This document shows positions 15,001-27,059 of a stretch of 64,000 nt of DNA, piece by piece. Under the pieces are notes generated by a model. It did not search any database, was not told the origin of the DNA, and was given only the letters and a program-made list of their open reading frames with translations. The translations under genes were made by a program, and so were the position numbers. Source of the stretch: Ridgeia piscesae (lineage: Eukaryota; Annelida; Polychaeta; Sabellida; Siboglinidae); the NCBI GenBank assembly GCA_025642075.2, contig JAODUO010000649.1, positions 126,501-190,500 on the forward strand, given 5' to 3'. Position 1 is the first letter of the stretch; each line of letters starts with the position of its first letter.

Positions 15001-18000
15001 CGCTGATCATACAGCGTTTGGTTGCCACTTGCCAGTGTACTGCAGTGACAAAAGACAGTTTCTGTGTAACATGGTGTCCATTAGTTACGGTTGCTTTATA
15101 GATCATCCACTCAAAGACCTGTTAATTCATATGCCATATCAACTTCTATGGGAAATATTCAGCCATGCGACAAATACTGCCCAAAAATGCCTGTTCACGT
15201 GTATCTGCTGCTGTCTACAACTAGATGCTCTTTCACGTGGCTGAATGGACTGAACAAGATTGGTATGAAGAAATTAAGGGGCTATGAAATTCCAGCACGG
15301 ATGTTCAAAACCGCACTCTTTTGATTGAAATTCCAAAGTCCTAACCGCTATGCTACCACAATTCATTGTGACAGTTATATAAATTGTTTATTGCCACATG
15401 AAAATAAAAAGGGTTTGTTAGGACACAACAGTGAGCATTGTCTCAAGAAAAAGGCTACCACTTTGGGTGTGTTAGCCAATTGTATTACAGTACTCAATTT
15501 CAGGATTTTATTTTATTCTACAGTCATCATACAGGAACTTAGGTTTAATTGCGTGGATGTTGGTAGCCGGATGAATAAGACAGGCATTTCCTTAAACTGC
15601 TCTCTGAAGTTGACCTTGTTTTTCTAATCACAGGATGATGAAAAGTGGGACTAATTTCAGTTGATTCGGCACATTATGATAGTTTTTTTTTTATAGATTA
15701 CATGGGGTAAATGTGAGGGGTAATGCAGTGCTGTCACCACCGCTTGCGTGAGTGTTGCAGAAAGTTGAGCACCTTGTCGTGTCAGTGTTCAGTAATCGTT
15801 TGTGCGTTAACTCAAGGATCTTTCGTTCTATTTTCAGCTAACTTTTCTCTGGTTGTGAATGATAAACTGTGAGTGTTTCACATGGGGCACAGAGGGTAAT
15901 AACTGCCGGCCAAGGGGTTCACTGTGTAGAGGGGTGGAGGCCCAGTCATGCTTCATCGAACTCGTCCATTATGTGCAGTGTTAGGTGGAGATCATAAAGA
16001 CACGCGTTGTACAACTTAAATGGTCATGGTTCAGCAGTTCCAGTGGTCACGGTTCGCTGGCCATCCAGGTCTCGGCTCCGTTGTCGTGCAACAGCAGATG
16101 AGGAACAACGGATGCATATGTCGGGTCTTTACCACTCCGACTATAATGTCAAGTGTCTTTTAATAATGTTGAGGGCGTTTGCCTTATGAAATGTGTCATG
16201 TTCCATTGAAGGCTCCTCACTTGTGTTGGTTGAAATGTGTGCTGGTGTTGAAACGTTCACCTGTGAAGGTTGGAATCTTTCTGCACTTTGGCATGATATT
16301 TGTGTAGTTGGTATAACAGGTGTTATAAAGGTATGTGTTGTCATTTGAGACAGTATTGTTTCATCCAAGTATCTAAGTTCACTGTGATGTGGTTGGTGCA
16401 GGTGTCTAAGTCTATTAATGCTGCATTGCTTGAACTTGTTCCAGGTATCACCATACCTGGCTGTGGTTGATGATATGGTTATATAAGTTCATTGGTGCAG
16501 TGTTGGTTAAGGCAGGTATTGAAGTTCACTGTGACTGTATTGTTTGAACTAAGTTCATTGGTATCATGTGACTGTCTGCGATTCACCCCGCCGTCTTGTT
16601 TCAGGCCAGAATGGAGAGACGAAGGCGTCACGTAAAAACAGCGTCACAACGTCACTGGACGCCGGCCAGAATGGCCAACTACCGAACAACAAACAGCTCT
16701 CTAGTGCTGCCACCATGCTGCAGCCGGGAACAGCGTCGTCTCCGCTGCAGCGGAATGCCATGCAAGACGGGGGGATGCGGATGGCTGGTCAAGGCCAGCA
16801 GGGGGCGGCACCAGTGTCGATTGAGCCGCACTTCATGCAACAGCAGCAGCAGCAGAGTCAGATATTTGTGTTTTCGACAAACTGGGCAAACAAGGCTGCG
16901 GAGCTTGTACAGCAGGGGACGTACAACAGTATCATAGAGTTTCACATCGACCAGCCGGGCACGAAGCGCATCCTGCAGGTAAATAACGTCACGTTGTATT
17001 ATAGCAGCGGTATAAAGGTAGAAAGGTTAAGGACTGCATCTGTCAAAAGGTTGGCAAATGCACATTTTCGCTTAAATGTTTACAGATCAGAAAGGAACAG
17101 TTTTGTGTTGTGCATGTAAAGTTAACGTAAACATTTACAACTAGTCAGTATTTTCATGACAGTGATAGACTCGGAATGCTGTCTCAAATTCTGTCAGATG
17201 CTAATAACATATCCATTATATTGGAGGCAGACATCTTACGTAAATGCCATATTGGCCCCCCAACAAATTCTAATAACAAAAAGCATGTACATATGTATTA
17301 CGCAATATAATGACAACCCTAAAATCACAAGTTTGATGAAACTAGTTCCATCGCTCCAACGTCCAGTTTCAGTTCCTCCACGAATACGCCAGACCATTTA
17401 TAGGTTTCTCATACTTCCTTCAATCCAGAAGCTGATTTAAAGTGGCATTCTCAGCTGAGAAGGTGTCATTACAAATGCTGACAAACAGTTGGCTGAAATA
17501 TATGGTTTTACTGAGTCGTAAACTAGACCAGTATTCTCAGTTCAGTGACTGGTGAAAAGTAGAATGAGGTTTTTCCAAAAATAAAAACTACTGGCATAAT
17601 ATTCAACAAATGTCCTTTTCAACAAACGTCATTTTTCTGCATTTTGTTGGAAATCTACATAGCATCAGAAGAACTTTCCCTTTAGTATTTCTCATGTCTG
17701 ATGGTTCAGTGATAAATACGAGAAAATATTACTGCTCATCATCTTTACTTTTGAAGCAAATCATATAAAAAGGGGTGTGTCCATATTCCCTTAAAAATTC
17801 CATATTGTACACTAAGAATCCGTTCAATGAAACTAGTGTGTAAGTGGTAGATTGATTGAGGGGTTGGTGATTCAGTTCCACCCATCAGTGTTTCAAAAAT
17901 CAAGGTTAGATTTCAATCAGTCTGAAATGTACACAATGAACATGTAATGATACATTCTCTATGTGGTGCCATTGTAGTGATTTATTTTGTGGCGCAGACA

Positions 18001-21000
18001 AAACTACTGCTCCCCCGCACAAAATGCTATATGCCTGGTAATGTGACAACACCAATTGAACTAGCATCTCACTATCGTTAGCAATATCCACATGATAAAA
18101 AATCGTGTTAATATGCACACGCAATGCAGGTGGTCGGATCAATAAATACACGAAACAAGGCAAATTCACTGTTATGTCTCTCGCTGTCCAAATGCCACGC
18201 TGTGGGCTGGGGATATTTCCCAGGGGGGCATCTGTGTTGTCTACCTTCATATTTGGTGCCTTGATTGAATGACTGGATGACATGCTATTGTCAGACATGT
18301 GTATAGCGGCTAATTAGGCGATAGATATCATTGTCTGCCAATCATGTTTGGTTGATTGTATTCTATAAGAACCTGTGTAGTCAACGGACATCTTAATGGT
18401 GTTATTGTAAAATGTACTATTGCATTAGCAGCATAACATGCTCTTTCATGTAAACAACCAACATAGTTACATTCGTTGCTTACTACTTTTCGAACCATTA
18501 TGGTAGATTGGTCACTGTCATTCACTCAGTTGGTTTATTTCCAGCTAACTGTGAAAATTCTAATAAACAAAAAATACTGCACAATTTATAACACGTAAAA
18601 TGTAAGCATAAGGAAATATACACTACAGCAACTTCATGTTTCCATCAGCATAATGAGAATTATCAGAAGTGTATGTACTTCGTGGTCAAAATAAAGATTT
18701 ACAGAGATATGTGTACTATTTGTTTATAATGAATGTAGCCGTTTATGGGATCGACTTAAATGCCAGTAGGACTATAATAACTAGATTGTTACAAGTGAAA
18801 GAAATACATGTACTTCATGTTCAAAATCAGGATTTACAATGATAATATCTGTACTATTTATTTATGATGAATTGGGGAATTTATGGGATTAATGTGAGTG
18901 CTAATAGCACTATACTGTTACAAGTAAACATGGACAGTGTATATGATAACTCGCATGTCTGTTTCAGAAGCACCCATTGAAGGTGTCACAGTTCAACCGT
19001 CAGGCCAACATGCCTCTCTACACGATGGCGAACATGCAGCCGAGCGCCGGCCCGAACAAGACGGTACCGACGACGAGTGACACAAGCGAGTCGACGTCGA
19101 TGTCGAGCGTGGCACAGTGGGTACAACAACAAAACCAGAACCTGGAGCAACAGGGTGCCAACTTCTCCTCCCCCAACCAGATGAACCTTGGCTTCAGTCC
19201 CCCCGGCAGTTCTGGCAACATGATACCGCCAAACATGCGGCCCGCTTGGCCGGGCCAGATGCCGCCGGGCATGCGCTCGCCGAACAGTTTTGGCCCGCAG
19301 GGTGGGCCTGGTTGCGCCGGCGCCGGTGGTGGTGGCCACCCAGGCTTTGTGGCCCGTATGACTGGGTGCTTCCCACCGGGTCACGCCCTTGCGAATTTAC
19401 CCCACTCGAACTTGCTCCACAACAAAGTGCCAAACGAGAATCTGACTCCAGAGCAGCGCCAACGACGGGAGGAGCAGCTCGCGAGCCTGAGGAAGATCCA
19501 ACAGATGCTCTTCCCCGAGCCGCCGGTCGGCATGCAGCCCGGCATGGTGCACCCCGACGACATGGGCGGCATGATGCCGGCCGGTATGATGCCGCAGCCC
19601 AACATGATGGGTTCCCCCGGCATGGGGTCGCCCCCGCCGCCCCACATGATGGGCTCGCCGGTAAACATGATGAACATGATGCAGGGCAGCCCACGCATGG
19701 GCCCGCCGCCGTTCACCTCCGGCAACATGCCCAACATGGAGAACATGACGCCCGCCCAACACGAGTGGTACCGTCTACAGCACGAGTTCTACTCGGAGAG
19801 ACAACGTAAGCAGCACATGCAGCAGATGCAGCAGCAGATGGGCATGAACATGCCGGGCGGCCCACCACCGCCGTCGTACCTGTCGTCGATGCACCGACGA
19901 CAGGGCATGCCACCAGGTGGCGTCAACGGGCCCCTCTCACCTACCTCAGCGAACCTCAATCGGCCGCTCCCGTCACCCCGTTCGATGGGGCCACTGTCAC
20001 CCGTCAGCGACCCACAGGTATTCATGTTCTCAGGACCACGTCCGCCCATGTCGATGGAGTTCAGTCACCCCGGCATGCCCGCGGGCCACCCCGGCATGCC
20101 CGCGGGCCACCCCGGCATGCAGCCCGAGGCGAACTTCGACCCCGGCATGGAGATGGGCATGCAGGACGGTGGCCCCATGTTCGCGAAGGACGGCATGGGT
20201 GGGTCGATGCCACCCCACCCCATGCAGGGCAAGGTTGGCATGCCCGCGGTGATGCACCACGTGGGCGTCCCGGAGCCATTCAATCCATCCATGATGGATC
20301 TACCGATGATCGGGCCTGGTACGCCGACGTCAAACAGCCCGGGGCCGACGAAACCGCCGCCGAGCTACGCACAGGCACAGAAGCGTAAGCGCAGCGGAGA
20401 GGACGTCGACGAACTCTACAAGAAGCTGCAGCCGGCTCCATCGCCGCAGCAGTTCAGCTACCTGAACCAGTTTGACGGTCAGGAGCTGACAATAACAAAA
20501 CAATTGAACATGGCATATCAGGAGCCGAACCCCGCGTCGCCGAGCAAGCAACCTCGCCAGCAACCGGGTGGGACCGCGGCTGCCGTCAGTGAACACCTGT
20601 CAACTCAGTCCCCGCTCTCACTCCCCGCCACGGACCTCCCGAGTGCGTCCTCCTGCCCTACAATGTCTGTCGCGAGTCCTCTGCCGTCGTCGACGCCGAA
20701 CTCCCGGCCGTCGTCGGCGTCCGGTCACATGACCAGCATGACGGCGACGACGACGTCGGCGGCCGGGCCTCGGTTGAGTCACTTCGAGCCGGTGCTGCGG
20801 CGCGGCGCCGCGAACAAACAGGCGATGTCGAACATCACGTCTGCGAGTCTCGCGAACCTCGCGAAGGGTGTCGAGCACCTGTCAGACCAGATGCAGCAGA
20901 AGATGATGCAGGGCGGCCCCTTCCACACGATACAGGTCCAGGGACAGATGGCAGAGCTCGGCGAGACGAGTCCCACGCCCGGCGTGCAGAAGAAGATGCC

Positions 21001-21043
21001 CCAGCAGGGGGCACCACCGCAAGCCGCCACGTCGCAGCAGCAG

Positions 21044-21075
<32 letters not shown>

Positions 21076-22681
21076 ACAACAACAACAGCAGAAGCAACAG
21101 GCGCCCCCGCAGTCGTCCGGCCCGCCGAATTCGCCGCATCCGAACCAGCCGCCGACGGTGAATAACACGTACGTGAACGCGACGATGTCGATCGGCCAGC
21201 TCAACATCCAGAGCATGAACCAGCCGCCTGGAGCCAACTACGGCCCATCGCTGCAGATACAGCAGATGAACAGCGAACAACACATGGGCATGGGCCCCGG
21301 CATACCGGTACCATCCGGCATGATGCCGCCGCAGCGCCAGCAGCCCGGCGCGATGCCTACGCAGCAGCAGCTCGAGGCAATGACATCGATGTCGCAGCAG
21401 TCGTCCATGATGATGGGCGGGTACATGCAGCAGACCAGTGCCCACGACGGCATGATGGGCAACCCCATGCAGCAGCCGCCCCAGGGCGGGCAGATGCCCC
21501 CCGGGGTGAACGTCAGTCAGATGTCACAGCAGAACTTCCCCTATGGCTGCGCCCACCCGGACGACCCCGGGCCAAAATCGATGCGCGGACAGCCCCCTGG
21601 TGGCCGCCCGATGCCGCCGCCAAGCCCGCTGTCGGGTGCGCTGAACAGCCCGGGCTACCAGCCCACGACACCCAACCCGGTGGGTAACGCGAACGTTCAG
21701 ATCCAGGCAAAAGCGCCCAACACGATACAGTACCTGCCAGCCAAGCCCCCGGCTAGTCAGGCGAGTCAGATCCTCGGGGCAATGCGTAAGGACTTCGATG
21801 TGACGCCGCCACGATTTGTGCAGGGCCGACCACAAGAGGCGCTACCTGGTGGGCCACCACTGCGTGTCGTCATGCCTGGTGGACCCGGCGGCCACCAGAT
21901 GTCCTCGCAGCAGATGATGGCAATGCAGCAGTCGGGTCACATGACCATGCAGCAGATGCAGAGCATGCAGTACGATGGTCCCATGCCAGGAGGACCGGGG
22001 GATCACATGCAAGCGGGACCGGGCCCCATGCAAGGAGGTCCCATGCCAGGGTCTATGCCAGGAGGACCGAGTCCCATGCAGGGGGGTCCGATGCCGGGTG
22101 GACCGGGTCAGATGCAAGGTGGACCTATGCCGGGCGGACCAGGCCCAATGCATGGTGGTCCCATGCAGGGAGGCCCAATGCCTGTCGGACATGGTGCTAT
22201 GCAGGGAGGACCCGGTCCTATGCCAGGTAGCCCAGGACCGATGCAGGGTGGACACATGCAGGGTGGACCGGGACCAATGATGGTTGGTATGGGTCCCATG
22301 CCGGGTGGTCCGGCGGACATGATGGGGTCTGCAGGGGACATGATGCACATGCAGATGCAGAGCCAGCAGATGCAGGGCCACATGATGGGCCACCCAGGGG
22401 GCGGCATGCGGCCTGAGCCCGGCATGATGATGGCGCCAATGGGCCAGCCTGGGGCCTATAGCATGCAGCAGTTCCAGCAGCAACAGTTCAGTCGGCCCGG
22501 GGCCACTTCACCTGGGGCCATGATGCACCAGATGATGCGGCCCGAGATGGGCGGGCCGGGAATGGCCCCAGGCAGTGCAGGTGGTATGATGATGGGCCCG
22601 ATGGGAGGAATGGGGCCAGGGGGGATGCCGACGGGCGGCAACCCAAACCAGTTCATGAACATGATGCCAAACCTACCTTGA
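5911..22681 (+). CDS. BCL9: BCL9/legless Wnt co-activator (three coding exons)
   Basis: BCL9 is the nuclear adaptor that links beta-catenin to the PHD finger of Pygopus in Wnt transcription. Joining 5911-6004, 16605-16978 and 18968-22681 gives 1393 codons, close to the usual size for BCL9 or legless. The Pygopus-binding HD1 is at about residues 116-156 (QIFVFSTNWANKAAELV, then SIIEFHI). The beta-catenin-binding HD2 helix is at about 312-342 (LTPEQRQRREEQLASLRKI, then QQMLFPE). A conserved C-terminal block with FDGQELTITKQLN lies at about 660-672, and NTIQYLPAKPP near 1073. Between them the protein is low-complexity and rich in Met, Pro, Gly and Gln, as is typical of the family. Phases match at both junctions. 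The first exon is the least certain part because it has no family motif. Confidence 0.95.
8385..8645 (+). repeat. dispersed repeat family 1, copy 1
   Basis: This stretch shares an ordered series of motifs with 10330-10620 and 46205-46455: AGCTC followed by TTTCGCTCTTTAAAT, then GTGTGTTATGGAAATAGTGT, then a TTTTTGCATTTT block, then CTAGTGAAACAGTC. All copies are on the plus strand. The family is not recognised. Confidence 0.55.
10240..10330 (+). repeat. dispersed repeat family 1, truncated copy
   Basis: The segment CATAAACCCAGTTTTGCTC through GAACACTGTTGACACC repeats the opening part of the fuller copy that begins directly after it, so a partial copy abuts a complete one. Confidence 0.45.
10330..10620 (+). 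repeat. dispersed repeat family 1, copy 2
   Basis: This copy begins AATGTTGTTAA with AAGAGCTCCTAAACC. It continues through TTTTGCACTTTATAAT, CCTGAAAACTGTCGACACC and TGTGTCATGGAAATAGTGTC, and ends at TTTTATCTTAGTGAAACAG. The same order of motifs occurs at 46205-46455 in a synaptojanin intron. Confidence 0.65.
13960..14585. repeat. degenerate 20-bp tandem array with E-box cores
   Basis: From 14401 to 14585 the unit GTAGGACACCTGYCTGTCAG repeats about nine times at exactly 20 bp. Upstream, 13960-14220 carries looser relatives (GTCAGTCAGGACACCTGTCAG). Most units contain CACCTG, and adjoining units form CAGGTAGGACACCTG. Scattered single copies continue to about 14950. The array is in BCL9 intron 1. 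Confidence 0.8.
16605..16978 (+). CDS. BCL9: BCL9 exon 2 (HD1, Pygopus-binding)
   Basis: The acceptor is TTGTTTCAG|GCC and the donor CTGCAG|GTAAAT. The exon encodes a Gln/Ser-rich lead and then the HD1 motif IFVFSTNWANKAAELVQQG followed by SIIEFHIDQPG, the segment that in this family packs against the Pygopus PHD finger. It ends in phase 0. Confidence 0.95.
16979..18967 (+). other. BCL9 intron 2
   Basis: This is a phase-0 intron between CAG|GTAAAT and TTTCAG|AAGCAC. Apart from the tandem duplication next to its 3' end I see no features. Confidence 0.8.
18665..18935 (+). repeat. about 135-bp tandem duplication before BCL9 exon 3
   Basis: Two diverged copies lie head to tail. Each runs from ATGTACTTC with TGGTCAAAAT or TGTTCAAAAT, through GATTTACA, GTACTATTT, TTTATGGGAT and AATAGCACTATA-like sequence, to TGTTACAAGT. 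The second copy ends about 30 bp before the acceptor of exon 3, so it may overlap the branch-point region. Confidence 0.65.
18968..22681 (+). CDS. BCL9: BCL9 exon 3 (HD2 and C-terminal regions)
   Basis: A single 3.7-kb exon begins KHPLKVSQFNRQAN and ends with TGA at 22679-22681. It carries HD2 (nt about 19434-19530), the FDGQELTITKQLN block (nt about 20472-20510), a polyglutamine tract, NTIQYLPAKPP (nt about 21719) and a Met-Pro-Gly-rich C-terminus. Third positions are strongly G/C-rich compared with the flanking introns, which also supports coding. A very large terminal exon is normal for BCL9 genes. Confidence 0.97.
20068..20121 (+). repeat. three in-frame GHPGMPA repeats in BCL9
   Basis: The 21-bp block encoding PGMPAGH is repeated in tandem, giving the protein motif HPGMPAGHPGMPAGHPGM. 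The copies are nearly identical, which suggests recent slippage. Confidence 0.85.
21034..21099 (+). repeat. polyglutamine tract in BCL9
   Basis: Mixed CAG and CAA codons encode 19 glutamines, then Lys-Gln-Gln, at about residues 845-866. Mixed codons usually limit slippage compared with pure CAG. Confidence 0.95.
21975..22310 (+). repeat. Gly-Pro-Met-rich repeats in the BCL9 C-terminus
   Basis: Roughly a dozen imperfect units of the form GGPxPMxGGPMPG occur at about residues 1159-1270. Codons differ between units (GGT, GGA, GGC, GGG), so the array has been kept in frame while diverging. Confidence 0.85.
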
Positions 22682-24085
22682 TGACATCTGCCACACCTAG
22701 GTGGCAATTCCTACGAAAACTCACCCTCGGTGGCGACACCTAGTGATGAGATAGGATCGTCACGTTGCAGTGTTTTTGATACTGTCATCAGCGACGATTG
22801 ACAAGTTGTGTGACAGGAGGGCTCATGGATGACTCATCAGCCAAGACCTAGGGTAAAACAGGATCCCCGCGGGGCCAAAGCGGAACTGTCAGTAACCTAA
22901 GTGATGCCTGCAAGGTGGCGCCACAAAACAACACAACTAGTTGTGTTTCGTGCGGCTGTTCTCTCAAAGCAATAGCTCTCCGACTGGATACGTACGTGTA
23001 AATTGTTTCTACAAGTCGCAGCGTGTGTACAACGTTCATGACCGCGACGCTGGCTCCAGTCGAGATAGAATGTCTGGATATCAGAGACGATTCTTAGTAG
23101 TTGTTGGGAAAGAATGATCGCATACCAGGTTGAGTGTAGTCGCGTGTGAACACGATCGACTGTCTGATGCAAGTTGGTCACGCAGTGACTGCTATCACCT
23201 GTTCACAGCACAAGCCATTAAACCTCCTGTCTCGAACAGACATGTATATTTACGGATTGTTGTGTTTGTCTGCGTGATTCCGTACTGATCACCCGTAGAT
23301 AGCCACGGGGAGGTGCAAACGAACGGTAGCCGTGCACGTTAGCAATCCGCATGGAGGTTGATGTGCGACCGTTAACAACGATTGTTCTTTCTTTCCGCGT
23401 TCTCTTTCATACTATTTGTGTCTTCTATGTTGACGTTTCCAATTCTTTTGGAGCTCTTCACATGCACTGTGCGGTTCATCGTCGTGCCAACAGGTGGCAC
23501 TGGCACGCGACACTGAGCGAAAATGCTGGGATTCGTTCCGATGTGAAGTGAAAATCAGCATGCGTGATTCAAGAATGCGATTGATAGTTTTAGAACCAAC
23601 ACTAACTGTATAATGTCATAAATACTCACTTGTTGACTTGGGGGGCCTAATTGTTCAGTGTCTCTTGCCACCACGAGAGTGACTTGAGGTGGGTCGATCG
23701 ACTGTGTAGTGTATAGATGACAGTAGTGATTTGTGTTGCTCATTGCAAAATCTATTTTTGATAAATTGGGTGCACATACCGTATTACGAATATTGTCATT
23801 TGTGTGGATTGTGTGTATGAATGGGTGGTCCATTTGATCATGGCATTGCATTCAGATTGTGCGTGTAAATTTAACGACGTTCTGCACCTGTTCGTACGGT
23901 TACTTACATGAGACAACGACCGATGTATCATCGTGTAAAGTTTGCATTAATTTGCTTCGATGCCGCCACATAATGTACATAGACATGCATGACCGCTAGC
24001 ATCATTCAGCCATCTTTAATCTTCGGTCCGTTCGTAACATTTTCAAATGACGAAAAATAAAAACGTAAAAGAGTGTCTCGTTTAC
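22682..24085 (+). other. BCL9 3' UTR (inferred)
   Basis: No open frame of interest follows the BCL9 stop. The stretch runs to a well-formed poly(A) signal, so I read it as the 3' untranslated region, about 1.4 kb long. Confidence 0.6.
24056..24061 (+). terminator. poly(A) signal AATAAA for BCL9
   Basis: AATAAA is followed within about 30 bp by the GT-rich stretch TGTTGTGGTGTGTGC, a typical downstream element for cleavage and polyadenylation. Another AATAAA occurs near 24224 as a possible alternative. Confidence 0.65.
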
Positions 24086-24099
24086 ATGTTGTGGTGTGT

Positions 24100-26820
24100 G
24101 CTTTTGCATTTATTACACATTTTGTTATGACGATGACGCATATATTCCATCCGAGACCATTTTATTGTTGCAAAACCATCTGTTGGGTCATGCTGTAATC
24201 GAGCAGTTTCCCACAGTCTGCTAATAAAACACTTTTGACACTGTAAAACTAGCACTAACATGGACTCGCAAGTACAAGTAGGTCATTTGGCTTTTCGGCC
24301 AATCAGAAGTTTGCACGGCAACAGTCTCGGATACTACATTCCCATACTGAACATTTTGTTCTATGCTGTCACATGTATGCTGCAGGTATACTGGACTTGG
24401 TACACTTATACACTCAGGTCTGCTAGCCAGCTAGCCAAGAACACATCATATAACCACAGTGGCATTGAAATATCTAACAACTTGTAGAGCTAAAACCAGA
24501 TCTCTCCTTCAAAAATGTATCCATTCTTCATCGTTGTAAATAAGATGAAACCTATCTTTTACACAAGTGATGTGATGAAAAGCCGTTTATAATCACATAC
24601 AAGCAGCGAGAGTTGTCAGGTATCATAAACCTTTATGAATCAATAATTCACAGTCTGCAAATTAGTGCTAAGTTTGTTTTGAAGTTAACGAGTCATTCAC
24701 AGTATATAAAAGAACGTTACGTGATATAAATATTTCGGGTACAACTCGAACAGAATGCCTGTTCTAAATGTCAAGCGCATAGGCAAACCTACTGGCATAC
24801 AACAGACATCTACCACTGCATCTCTGCGTCATAATAAATTACACGGCTGTATTTATGCCAAGATATAATTCTTGATGTTGCAAAAAGCCAACATAAAATT
24901 ACGTGACACGTTTTCCTATATAACACTGCATGGTCTTGGTGAAATCTTTCCATATAGCACTCGTGTACATACGAGTCGAGTTAATCACTCGTAAAACACA
25001 ATGTTGAAATATACGACTAAGTACACATACCTACTTAACCTGCAACGATTTAACAGCGGAGTTCATGGTCGCTATTGTCTATAAATCTGCCCACTGAACT
25101 GAATGTCGACCGACACACAGGCTGGTTTATGACGCTATGACGTCATTCGACACGAGTCGAAGACATTCATCAGCAATGGCAAGTGCAAACATTTGACACC
25201 TGATACATGTGACCTGTCTTTACAGGTGTTCCCCAAACACGACCAACCAAAGCCTTGTGTTCGTCCAACCGCGAACGTTGTAGCTGTTTGTCGTAGACAG
25301 TTGGGCCACACAGACCTGGTCAAAGATCACAATTTGGTAGCACGATACGATTACAAACCGGTTTCCTTGGCATTGCAACGGGAATGAATACAGACGTTTA
25401 TTGATCATTTGTTTCCGTTGTTGGTGTAAGTAAACAACTCTAGTTTTAACCAGTAATGTCTCAACAATGTTCGTACACCTTGACGAAGACGGTCAATTGT
25501 TGTTGACACCGTGGTTGCGTGACAATTATAAGCACCTTTGTGTCAACTCAAGGGAAGGGTCCCTACAGAGCAAGGCTTGTACTGTACTAACATAGCCCTG
25601 AATACATCAGGTGTTATCACTAGAAGAGCATTAAAAGCTTAACAAGCCAACTTTCTTAGTTATTTCTTAGTTCTAAAAAACTACTGACTTTATAATGGAA
25701 TGTATTTCCCATTGGATAAGATTAGACAAGCCAATCTGTAGAAAATAAGAAGGATCTAATATTACCACGTTATTTTAGCTCTTGTGTAACAGCCACATTG
25801 ACACGTCTGGTAATAAATATCCTTCAGGTTTTTCCAGTAATTCTACACTTTGTTTACAATCCAACAGCTGAAACCCAGTAACTACCCTAACCACGAGACA
25901 CCCCAAGCCACACCAGTTATACACAGCCTGCAACCTCCCCAGCTTAGTAGCTAGTTTTAATAACCTGTCCATATAAGCATACATTGGACAACCAATTTTC
26001 TCAATCGAACATTTCAAAAATCACACTTGCGATAGTCCATAGAACTGGATATGCAAAACAATACAGTCATTCAAGAAGCTCGAGCACTGTTCGACTGTTC
26101 AACAGCACGGAAAAGACAAACTTGCACATGTTTGTTATCCCTACATCAAATGCGAGACATTTGTTAAACTGTGATGTGTTCAACGGTCAGGAATGTCAAT
26201 GTTCAATAGCGGATGTTTCCATGGAAATATGATAGTTCACCGGTGGACGATCAAACGAAGCTCTGTCATTGCACAACTACCCCATTGGTACAAGGAACCA
26301 CACTAATTCTCTACGCCACTGGTTAAAGTTACTCATTGTGATGCAAATGAAACCACAGCATGTCTACGCTTACAGTGGGAATGTTTCTCCGCGATACTCA
26401 AAACAAGTGATGAGAGTCAACGTCCGCCATGGAAAGGTTGATGAGAAAACAATGTCGTCAACTGAGATGAAACTGTCGGGGGATGGATTTAGCAGGCCTG
26501 GGATCGAGGGAATAGGGAGCAGAAGATGCATAGTGGGGAAGACAATAAATGGGACAGTGAAGAAGAGCAAAACCTGAGGACGAATATCAATCTGTCAGCC
26601 TCACCACAAACCACAGGTTAAAGAGGACGGTACAATAAACCTGTGTCATCTATTTATTTACATGTTACTATAATTAATTTGTTCGTAAAATGTACACTGA
26701 TTTCATTGCAAAGTCTAAAACATTTCATTTGTGTCAACATGCCCATGTGTAGGCTGTACAAGTTGACGTCCACTAATCGGAACAAGTCTTCACAACACCT
26801 CATTATGCAAGCTACTGGAA
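24100..26820. other. intergenic, no gene recognised
   Basis: This is the space between convergent BCL9 and synaptojanin. Open frames are short and resemble nothing known. Confidence 0.5.
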
Positions 26821-26829
26821 GTATAGTGG

Positions 26830-27058
26830 GGTATTGTGTTAGTATACCCAAAGTTGCCCTAAGATGGACGCCACCCGGCAGAAGGAAGCCAGGACGACCA
26901 AAGACAACATGGCGAAAGACAGTAATGGCAGAGCTACAAGACGTGGGGCTCTCGTGGGGCGAGGCCCAGGCCGAGGCAAAGGACAGGACCTTGTGGAGGA
27001 ACATTGTTGTAGCCTTATGTCCCACCGGGGACGAAGAGGATAAAAGTAAGTAAGTAAC
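26830..27058 (+). mobile_element. 3' end of a non-LTR retrotransposon (LINE)
   Basis: The frame to 27053 encodes ALRWTPPGRRKPGRPKTTW, RKTVMAELQDVGLSWGEAQ and LCPTGDEEDKSK before a stop. This is the characteristic C-terminal tail found after the reverse transcriptase of many invertebrate LINEs of the RTE/Jockey type. The element ends in a short GTAAGTAAGTAA repeat, which resembles a LINE 3' terminus. The reverse-transcriptase core is absent, so this is a 5'-truncated dead copy. Confidence 0.8.
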
Positions 27059-27059
27059 T

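Larger units (their letters stand above)
6005..16604 (+). other. BCL9 intron 1 (10.6 kb)
   Basis: This intron runs between matched phase-1 splice sites. It holds two or more copies of a dispersed repeat (8.4 and 10.3 kb), a poly-G run at 7621-7630 and a degenerate tandem array at 13.96-14.6 kb. No coding exon is convincing inside it. Confidence 0.6.

Noticed and set aside
18986..22483. Long antisense frames opposite BCL9 exon 3
   Set aside because: They mirror a GC-rich, low-complexity coding exon and show no family resemblance.
26269..26577. 102-codon plus-strand frame
   Set aside because: No recognisable domain, no start or splice context, and intergenic base composition.
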